The notes under the pieces are model-generated. The model saw nothing but the letters and a program-made list of their open reading frames with translations. It did no database searches and had not been told where the DNA came from. From assembly GCF_037152535.1 (NCBI RefSeq), contig NZ_JBBCMA010000001.1, positions 124,001-188,000 on the forward strand: a DNA stretch of 64,000 nt, read 5' to 3'. The stretch comes from Leclercia sp. AS011. Its GTDB lineage: Bacteria > Pseudomonadota > Gammaproteobacteria > Enterobacterales > Enterobacteriaceae. Below are positions 58,155-64,000 of this stretch, one piece after another. The first letter of the stretch is position 1, and each line of letters starts with the position of its first letter. The position numbers were made by a program, and so were the translations under genes.

Positions 58155-58540
58155 GGGTGAACCTGGGAAAACGGGAAACAACCATGATAAAAAACCTGAC
58201 GCCCAATGACCAGTTATCCGTCAATTTTATGAAATGGGGAGAGACCATACTTTTCAAAGGGGATAGTCTCAGGTTGACCTGAACAGGGCGCCTGGAAAAA
58301 AGACCACCCGAAAGTCGTAAATGTATTGATATTAAAGTGTTAACAAAAAGGCATTATTGATGCCTCTTTTACATTTCACTTCCCGTTTTAGCTGCAGCAG
58401 TGTTCCCGTTTTAGCGCTACGTTTTTTTTTATTATTGCCTCTCGACAAGCGGATTTTTTTCAGGTTATTTTCTAAGCACGCCACACACCGTGGCGACGTC
58501 GCTCGGACGGGTCCGGGCGCTAACGTAATCTGAGGAATTT
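58155..58540. other. ypdA-alaC divergent region with 13-bp direct repeat
   Basis: These 386 bases hold no gene. A direct repeat TTCCCGTTTTAGC occurs at 58380-58392 and 58403-58415 (period 23 bases). A hairpin AGGCAT-TATTG-ATGCCT lies at 58349-58365, and long T-runs follow at 58422 and 58454. The alaC leader is GC-rich next to its start (58481-58530). Confidence 0.7.
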
Positions 58541-59782
58541 ATGGCTGACTCCAGTCCTGAACGCCGTTTTTCGCGTATCGATCGTCTTCCCCCGTATGTA
58601 TTTAATATTACCGCTGAACTGAAAATGGCTGCGCGTCGGCGCGGCGAAGACATTATTGATTTCAGTATGGGCAACCCGGACGGCGCAACACCGCCGCATA
58701 TCGTGGAAAAACTCTGCACGGTCGCCCAGCGCCCGGATACGCATGGCTACTCCACCTCCAAAGGGATCCCGCGTTTACGCCGCGCCATCTCGCGCTGGTA
58801 TCAGGACCGCTATCAGGTTGATATCGATCCTGAGAGCGAAGCTATCGTCACCATCGGCTCGAAAGAGGGGCTGGCGCATCTGATGCTGGCGACCCTGGAC
58901 CATGGCGATACGGTGCTGGTGCCGAACCCCAGCTACCCGATCCATATCTACGGCGCGGTCATCGCCGGAGCGCAGGTACGCTCCGTGCCGCTGGTGGAGG
59001 GCGTCGACTTTTTCAACGAGCTGGAACGCGCTATTCGCGAAAGCTATCCGAAGCCGAAGATGATGATCCTCGGCTTCCCCTCCAACCCAACCGCCCAGTG
59101 TGTCGAACTCGACTTCTTTGAAAAGGTGGTGGCCCTGGCGAAGCGTTACGACGTGCTGGTGGTCCATGACCTGGCCTACGCCGATATCGTCTATGACGGC
59201 TGGAAAGCGCCGTCGATTATGCAGGTCCCGGGTGCGCGCGACGTGGCGGTAGAGTTCTTCACCCTGTCGAAAAGCTACAACATGGCGGGCTGGCGTATCG
59301 GCTTTATGGTCGGCAACAAGACGCTGGTAAACGCCCTGGCGCGCATTAAAAGCTATCACGACTACGGCACCTTTACCCCGCTGCAGGTGGCGGCCATTGC
59401 TGCCCTCGAAGGGGATCAGCAGTGCGTGAAGGATATCGCTGCTCAGTACAAACGCCGTCGCGATGTGCTGGTCAAAGGGCTGCATGAAGCGGGCTGGATG
59501 GTTGAACTGCCGAAAGCCTCGATGTACGTCTGGGCAAAAATCCCTGACGCCTACGCCGGAATGGGTTCGCTGGAGTTTGCCAAAAAGCTGCTGCAGGACG
59601 CGAAAGTCTGCGTTTCACCGGGCGTAGGCTTTGGTGAGTACGGCGATACGCACGTGCGTTTCGCGCTGATTGAGAACAGCGACCGTATTCGTCAGGCGGT
59701 GAGGGGCATCAAAAGTATGTTCCGTGCCGACGGGCTGTTGCCGCAGACGACAAAAACCTCGCCAGAGCAGGCCGGGCAGTAA
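58541..59782 (+). CDS. alaC: Glutamate-pyruvate aminotransferase AlaC
   Basis: This 413-residue PLP class I/II aminotransferase makes alanine from pyruvate and glutamate. The PLP Lys is in [19 protein letters not shown] (about residue 244), with [11 protein letters not shown] near the N-terminus and [11 protein letters not shown] and [12 protein letters not shown] in the cofactor pocket. It matches E. coli AlaC (YfdZ) almost end to end. GAGGAATTT precedes the ATG. Placement next to the pyruvate sensor operon fits a pyruvate theme. Confidence 0.96.
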   Translation: MADSSPERRFSRIDRLPPYVFNITAELKMAARRRGEDIIDFSMGNPDGATPPHIVEKLCTVAQRPDTHGYSTSKGIPRLRRAISRWYQDRYQVDIDPESEAIVTIGSKEGLAHLMLATLDHGDTVLVPNPSYPIHIYGAVIAGAQVRSVPLVEGVDFFNELERAIRESYPKPKMMILGFPSNPTAQCVELDFFEKVVALAKRYDVLVVHDLAYADIVYDGWKAPSIMQVPGARDVAVEFFTLSKSYNMAGWRIGFMVGNKTLVNALARIKSYHDYGTFTPLQVAAIAALEGDQQCVKDIAAQYKRRRDVLVKGLHEAGWMVELPKASMYVWAKIPDAYAGMGSLEFAKKLLQDAKVCVSPGVGFGEYGDTHVRFALIENSDRIRQAVRGIKSMFRADGLLPQTTKTSPEQAGQ

Positions 59783-59787
59783 GCACC

Positions 59788-59820
59788 AAAAAAAACAGGC
59801 GCCGGGGCGCCTGTTTTTTT
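59788..59820. terminator. Terminator downstream of alaC
   Basis: ACAGGCGCC pairs with GGCGCCTGT around a short GGG loop, with A-run before and T8 after. It also stands at the 3' end of the convergent ypdK. Confidence 0.92.
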
Positions 59821-59837
59821 GACTGCATTTTCTTTGC

Positions 59838-59912
59838 TCAGTTCATCATCAGGGCAAACGTACCGACCCAGGCGAACAAAATCACTGAAAAACCCATCAA
59901 GAAATATTTCAC
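59838..59912 (-). CDS. ypdK: Membrane microprotein YpdK (24 aa)
   Basis: This minus-strand frame encodes MKYFLMGFSVILFAWVGT followed by FALMMN, one hydrophobic helix, closely matching the E. coli small membrane protein YpdK. GGAG lies 8 bases before a GTG at 59912, which I take as the start; an in-frame ATG two codons earlier (59918) is only 2 bases from GGAG. Function unknown. It lies between alaC and lpxP, as in E. coli. Confidence 0.85.
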   Translation of the reverse strand: MKYFLMGFSVILFAWVGTFALMMN

Positions 59913-59918
59913 GTTCAT

Positions 59919-60271
59919 CGCTCCGCGTATTTCGTGATACGCATAAAAAAACAGAGTCCAACTGATTATAGAGAGATGAAGTCAGGCCAGGGCGGAAATG
60001 AGAATTATCCCCGTTATGGCGTCAACTCCAGCTCAGAATTCTGTGCTTTCAGGCTGCCAGACGGCGCTAATGTACGCTTAAATTTTAGGGGTGACAAGAG
60101 GCATTTTTTTAAATAATTTCCACGACTTACGAGTGTCGTGGAACGGCGACAGTTTAATTTCATCGGGTAATAAATTGCCCCTGAGCAACATAGCCTGCTA
60201 AAGATAAACCGGCGTGATTACAGGTGATTGAAAAGGTTAGTTTCATCAGGAAGCTAACCTTTAGCGGAGAG
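59919..60271. other. ypdK-lpxP intergenic region
   Basis: About 350 bases without a convincing gene. It contains the ypdK promoter, a perfect inverted repeat TTCCACGAC / GTCGTGGAA (60118-60126 and 60135-60143) and the lpxP terminator hairpin. A 60-codon plus-strand frame at 59934 has no ribosome site and no recognisable sequence. Confidence 0.6.
60228..60263 (-). terminator. Terminator downstream of lpxP
   Basis: AAAGGTTAG (60232-60240) pairs with CTAACCTTT (60254-60262) around a 13-base loop. On the lpxP strand the hairpin ends in TTTTC, 9 bases past the stop codon. Confidence 0.75.
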
Positions 60272-61189
60272 TTAGCTATAGAGGGATGACTCGCCTTCCG
60301 GACGGGTTTTGAAACGGCGATGCACCCACAGATACTGCTCCGGCGCACGCATGATCTCGCTCTCGATCACCCGATTGATGTAAGCCGCCGCGGCGACTTC
60401 TTCCTGCGGATAGTTTTCCAGTTCCGGCATGATAAACAGGCGATAACCGCTGTTATCGGTTTTTCTCACCATCGTCACGGTCAGCATCGCGGCTTTGGAC
60501 AGGCGGGAAATCACAAATGTCCCGTTGGTGGTGGCGACATCTTTCACCGCGAAGAACGGGGCGAAGCTGCTGCCGTTGCGGCCGTAATCCTGGTCGGGGG
60601 CAAACCATACCGCTTCCCCTTTTTTCAGGGCGCTGACCAGCCCGCGTAAATTATTACGGCTGATCATCGCCTTATTGGAACGCATACGACCGCGGGTCTG
60701 CACCCACTCCATCAGCGCGCTGTTGTGCGGTCGATAAGTTGCCATCATCGGCTGGCAAAGCCCCATCACGCGGCCGCCCAGCTCCAGCGACATAAAGTGC
60801 ACGCCGATCACCATCACGCCGCGGTTTTTGGCCTGCGCGCGCTGTAAATTTTCCAGACCTTCCACATCGAACCACTTGCGCACCCGTTCGTCCGGCCAGA
60901 ACCAGGCCATTCCTGTTTCCAGTAACGCCATGCCGATGGATTTGAAGTTTTCAGCGATCAGATGTTCGCGCTCTTCAGGCGACAAGGCCGGGAAACAGAG
61001 CTCGAGGTTTCTGCGGCCGATGGATTCCCGGCGTTTCAGGAAACGACGCGAGAGGCTACCGAGGGTGGCACCCAGCCAGAGCAGTGCCGGGTAGGGAAGT
61101 TGTACGAGCAGCCACAGGACACCCAGACCAAACCACGTAAACCAGTAACGCGGGTGTAAAAGGGCGAGGGTGAATTTGCATTGAGACAA
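60272..61189 (-). CDS. lpxP: Palmitoleoyl-ACP lipid A acyltransferase LpxP
   Basis: This is a 305-residue LpxL/LpxP/LpxM family acyltransferase with one N-terminal membrane helix (WFGLGVLWLLVQLPYPALLWLG, about 18-39). The catalytic HX4E is HFMSLE (His at about 131). Family signatures are RPHNSALMEWVQTRGRMRSNKAM (about 153-175) and FAPDQDYG. Residues around the active site (VHFMSLELGGRVMGLCQPMM) match LpxP, not LpxL. In E. coli it replaces laurate by palmitoleate after cold shock. It is followed by ypdK as in E. coli. Confidence 0.93.
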   Translation of the reverse strand: MSQCKFTLALLHPRYWFTWFGLGVLWLLVQLPYPALLWLGATLGSLSRRFLKRRESIGRRNLELCFPALSPEEREHLIAENFKSIGMALLETGMAWFWPDERVRKWFDVEGLENLQRAQAKNRGVMVIGVHFMSLELGGRVMGLCQPMMATYRPHNSALMEWVQTRGRMRSNKAMISRNNLRGLVSALKKGEAVWFAPDQDYGRNGSSFAPFFAVKDVATTNGTFVISRLSKAAMLTVTMVRKTDNSGYRLFIMPELENYPQEEVAAAAYINRVIESEIMRAPEQYLWVHRRFKTRPEGESSLYS

Positions 61190-61430
61190 GATAAAACAAC
61201 CTTTATGAAGAGTGTGTTGGTAGCGTCAGACGGGCGATGCGCCGTACTGATTATATGACCCGTATTTATAGTAATGGTTCCGGGCTGTTACCGTACAGGT
61301 CGACTGGTCTGATAATGCGAATTGCCGTTGGGCGGCGTAATGTAGCACTGAATATATCTTAACGGCTATCACTACTTTGTGCATAAAAATACAGCAATAA
61401 ACAGGCCTGTTTATTGTCCATGAAAAGACC

Positions 61431-62876
61431 TTATTTTTCACGCGTTTCATAGCCAAAATCAAAGCCCATCAACAGATTCTGGCGTAGGGCGTGGTTGAGC
61501 GGATAGCTGTAACTTTGCCCGATGCTCACCGCATGAATGACCCGCAACAGCGTACCGCCGCTCAGCGCCGACGGCTCCCCGGTAATCGCCACGTCCGCCC
61601 CCTGTAAACCCTGGCGCAAGGCGTGATAAGCCGGTGAGGCCGTGATGCCGTTATTCATCACGCTGAACATCCCCAGCAGGAGGCAAATTAGCAGCACCGG
61701 GAAGGTCAGCGGATGGCGGTTAAGCAGGCGAACCGGACGCCACGAGGTGATATAGAGCAGGGCCGCGCTCAGGGGGAGCAGCAGCAGATAGAGCAGTTTT
61801 GCCAGATGGGTGAGGGCGCCGAGCAGCGAGAACATCAGCGCAATCGGCGGCACAAGTACCGCCCGCGCCGCATCCTCTCCCCGTTTTTCATTTACGCCTC
61901 CCGGGCCGTAGCTCGCCAGCGCGCCCTGCAGGCGCGGGAGCTGCTGTTGCACGGCGTAATCAAGATGGGGAGCCTGTAGCGCCAGCGCAAACTGTTTCAG
62001 GGCGTCATCTTTGGGGTATTCAGGACGAATCGTGCTCTGGCGGGGGAGGGACAGCCTGTCACGCAGCGTGGTCTGCACTCCCTCCAGCATGAAAAATGCC
62101 TCCCAGTCGAGTCGGGCAGGGATGACCTCCCCGTGATAACGCGTCTCTTTCTGTGAAACCTGGGCGTAGTGGAGATAGTCCTGATAAATTTCCGCACGCG
62201 CCGCCAGCCAGGCTTTGTAATAGCCGAGGATCCCCCCTTCCTGCACGCTGATGCTATCACGCAGGTTCTGCGCCGCCTCGCGCTCGAGCAGCGCGTGATA
62301 GCGGCTGACGGAACTCATCAGCAGCGGCAGCATCGCCAGAAACGCTTTCCCCGAGGGGCTGGTCCAGGTCTGCCGCTGTCCGCCGTCGGGATCCAGCGGG
62401 ATACCTTCCAGCGTCTGCTGTCCGTCGATTAAGGATTGCTGGTAGAGCTGCGCCAGCAGCGACTTCTGCCGGAATTCGCCGGTACTTTGCGCGACCTGCT
62501 GCTCAATTACCCGCTCCACCGTCTGCCAGGTCACCACTCCGGTCAGCAGGCAGAGCGAAAACACCATGCTTGCCACGTACAGCGGGGGAAAATCGATGCC
62601 GCGTCTTTTCAGCCGGGCGTTGCCCGCCAGCACCAGCTGTAGTACCAGCAGAGCCGCGGCGATGGCGGTTAACGCCCGCCCATAGCGTTCCATGCTGTGG
62701 ATTTCGTCAGGGGTGGAGAGGCTTCCCACCAGATCCAGCAGGCGCGAGTTGAAGGCCAGCTCGCAGATGAGGTAGGTGAGAGTGATGATAATCACCAGGC
62801 CGTTCTGCCAGAGCGGCAGCGTCGGGCGCTTAATCGCCGGACGGCTGCCCAGTTCACCGATGACGCGTTCGGTCAT
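61431..62876 (-). CDS. Unrecognised six-helix inner-membrane protein
   Basis: I do not recognise this 481-residue protein. Predicted helices lie at about 25-42, 67-84, 99-117, 338-357, 358-378 and 390-407. Between helices 3 and 4 is a large hydrophilic domain (about 118-336), probably periplasmic, with DPDGGQRQTW and many aromatic/Gln residues; the C-terminal 75 residues are also soluble. Its ATG overlaps the stop of the upstream lipoprotein gene (ATGA), so the two are translationally coupled. With the CapA-family gene beyond, it forms a probable three-gene operon. A role in envelope or exopolymer export is an inference from context only. Confidence 0.75.
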   Translation of the reverse strand: MTERVIGELGSRPAIKRPTLPLWQNGLVIIITLTYLICELAFNSRLLDLVGSLSTPDEIHSMERYGRALTAIAAALLVLQLVLAGNARLKRRGIDFPPLYVASMVFSLCLLTGVVTWQTVERVIEQQVAQSTGEFRQKSLLAQLYQQSLIDGQQTLEGIPLDPDGGQRQTWTSPSGKAFLAMLPLLMSSVSRYHALLEREAAQNLRDSISVQEGGILGYYKAWLAARAEIYQDYLHYAQVSQKETRYHGEVIPARLDWEAFFMLEGVQTTLRDRLSLPRQSTIRPEYPKDDALKQFALALQAPHLDYAVQQQLPRLQGALASYGPGGVNEKRGEDAARAVLVPPIALMFSLLGALTHLAKLLYLLLLPLSAALLYITSWRPVRLLNRHPLTFPVLLICLLLGMFSVMNNGITASPAYHALRQGLQGADVAITGEPSALSGGTLLRVIHAVSIGQSYSYPLNHALRQNLLMGFDFGYETREK

Positions 62877-63211
62877 GATTTCAGCTCCAGACTCGTCTGG
62901 CGGGTTATCGCCGGTTGCCAGATCTGCTCGGGCAACGAATTATCCAGCACGGGAACCGCCCCTGGCTGACGTTGTTCCGCAGCCTGAACCTGCGGCCGTT
63001 TTTTCGCTTTCACCGGCGGCGGCGCCTCTTCTGGCGCGGCTATGTACGGCTCCTGCACGCGCTGGACGGGCATCGCCGGGGGCTGAACGTACCCGGGGCG
63101 ATAATATTTTTGCACCGGTCGCCCCCGGGTGGCGGCATTGTCATGGGAAGAACACCCGCTGACGCCCAGGAGTAGCATTAACAGCATAAGCTTTTGCAGT
63201 GGCACGCTCAT
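62873..63211 (-). CDS. Small Pro-rich lipoprotein
   Basis: This 112-residue protein has a lipoprotein signal MSVPLQKLMLLMLLLGVSGC (lipobox GVSGC, Cys20) followed by SSHDNAATRG. No Asp follows the Cys, so outer-membrane sorting is expected. The mature part is basic and Pro/Val/Gln-rich (VQKYYRPGYVQPPAMPVQRVQ, APPPVKAKKRPQVQ), likely extended and able to cross the periplasm. ATG at 63209-63211 has AGGA seven bases upstream. It overlaps the next gene by ATGA. Not recognised as a named family. Confidence 0.75.
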   Translation of the reverse strand: MSVPLQKLMLLMLLLGVSGCSSHDNAATRGRPVQKYYRPGYVQPPAMPVQRVQEPYIAAPEEAPPPVKAKKRPQVQAAEQRQPGAVPVLDNSLPEQIWQPAITRQTSLELKS

Positions 63212-63367
63212 CAGTTTGTCCTGACCCTGTATCACAGCGAGGGGTGTCTCCTTAACTGTAATCGGGAATTCTCATTCCGGCAGTTATCTCGCCTGAAAAT
63301 CCCCCTGTGCGCCGCTCCGTTTGGGCGGCGACAAGGTCAGTATGTATTCACCACCAACATTCACTCC

Positions 63368-64000
63368 TCATGATTTTGTCGTATTCCTTCCCCGCTCCTC
63401 GTCCGGGGGCATGAGACCAAAGCGGTCATCCAGTGCCATCACCAGCCTGCATTCGCCCTCCACGCTGACGGCGCGCCAGCCCGCGCCGCTCTCGTCAATC
63501 ACCATGCCCTGGGATTTCAGCTGGGCGATCAGATCGGCAAACTCAGCCTCGTTAACCGGGCGCGGCTGCCAGAAGGTGCGCTTATTGTCGGTAAAAATCG
63601 GCAGGAGCTGGATCTGCGGCACCGGGTGACCGAGCAGCAGGCGGACAACAAAACCGTAGGCGGGCATGCCGCGCGCCTGATACTCGCCGTTACTGTTAAA
63701 TACGGCGTTACCGATGCTGTAGACCACCAGGCTCTCCCCCAGCCGGGCGGCGTCGCCAACCATATGCGGCCCGGACCCGACGATCAGGTCGGCTCCGGCC
63801 TCGCTCAGCCGTTTCGCCAGCGCCCGCTGTCCGGCGGTGGTCCAGCGGTAGTCCAGCCCCCAGTGGGCCAGCACGATGGTGGTGGCCGGACGGGGACTCG
63901 CTTTCTCCTGACGCAGCTGTTCAATCAGCCCGCCGCTCAGGCAGGCGACGCCCGCGCGGCGTGGGCGGGCGTAGAAGGCGCACTCCTGTTCCATGTAGCG
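63368..64000 (-). CDS. CapA-family (poly-gamma-glutamate synthesis type) protein, C-terminal part
   Basis: The frame is open to the window end, so only about 210 C-terminal residues are seen. It contains the CapA/metallophosphatase-like core: IVLAHWGLDYRW, QRALAKRLSEAGADLIVGSG, PHMVGDA and VVYSIGNAVFNSNGEYQ. CapA proteins occur in poly-gamma-glutamate capsule operons but also in many genomes without them, where the role is unclear. No ligase (CapB) or CapC gene is visible here. The gap to the lipoprotein gene is 156 bases and has a small GC hairpin (63310-63330). Confidence 0.8.
   Translation of the reverse strand, partial: RYMEQECAFYARPRRAGVACLSGGLIEQLRQEKASPRPATTIVLAHWGLDYRWTTAGQRALAKRLSEAGADLIVGSGPHMVGDAARLGESLVVYSIGNAVFNSNGEYQARGMPAYGFVVRLLLGHPVPQIQLLPIFTDNKRTFWQPRPVNEAEFADLIAQLKSQGMVIDESGAGWRAVSVEGECRLVMALDDRFGLMPPDEERGRNTTKS

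Noticed and set aside
58349..58380. YpdB-type site (GGCATT... then CATTTCA)
   Set aside because: The two halves match the remembered motif at only 6 and 7 of 10 positions and the period is 20, not 21 bases.
61226..61462. 78-codon minus-strand frame upstream of lpxP
   Set aside because: It overlaps the end of the 481-residue membrane protein gene, has no ribosome site, and its composition is not protein-like.

Overview
The window is a stretch of enterobacterial core chromosome of about 56% GC by eye. Gene content and order match the E. coli K-12 acrD-cysP-ptsHI-gltX-glk-lpxP neighbourhood read in reverse. Protein identity is high throughout. An indolepyruvate decarboxylase gene, an intact xapABR cluster and a FlxA-like gene beside the valine/lysine tRNAs, together with the absence of the eut, mur and fry clusters, point to the Enterobacter / Lelliottia / Leclercia group. 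Genus-level placement is an inference.

Layout. 1-11150: ypfN (cut by the window edge), dapE, yffB, the microprotein gene ypfM, the RND pump acrD, the nitrate sensor narQ, the Fe-S/flavin oxidoreductase aegA, nudK and ypfG. 11295-21383: carbon and heme/wall functions (talA-tktB, maeB, amiA-hemF, ypeA-yfeZ, yfeY, yfeX). 21556-32125: the sulfate/thiosulfate importer cysPUWA with cysM, then pdxK, the PTS core ptsH-ptsI-crr, cysK and cysZ. 32356-40956: zipA, ligA, ypeB, yfeH/yfeR and xapA-xapB-xapR. 40965-44707: a FlxA-like gene with a sigma-28 type promoter, one tRNA-Lys and three tRNA-Val genes, gltX, yfeC-yfeD and two tRNA-Ala genes. 44917-61189: pdeA, nupC, mntH, ypeC, an aldo/keto reductase divergent from ipdC, yfeO, glk, the pyruvate-sensing pair ypdA-ypdB, alaC, the microprotein gene ypdK and lpxP. 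61431-64000: an accessory-looking cluster of an unrecognised six-helix membrane protein, a small lipoprotein and a CapA-family protein cut by the window end.

How the genes fit together. Sulfur assimilation is concentrated here: sulfate/thiosulfate import (CysPUWA, CysZ) feeds the two cysteine synthases CysK and CysM. Central carbon flow is covered by the PTS phosphorelay, glucokinase, transaldolase/transketolase, malic enzyme and pyruvate sensing and transamination (YpdAB, AlaC). NarQ, AcrD and NupC/XapB handle nitrate sensing, drug export and nucleoside uptake.

No phage, insertion sequence or CRISPR array was seen. Several intergenic gaps carry REP/BIME-type palindromes, some of them at points where E. 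coli K-12 carries extra operons. The least explained parts are the CapA/lipoprotein/membrane-protein cluster, the sigma-28 driven FlxA-like gene, the operator-like palindrome between the reductase gene and ipdC, a 20-bp perfect palindrome before yfeX, and a 13-bp direct repeat between ypdA and alaC. Family assignments and comparisons with E. coli are from memory; no database was searched.
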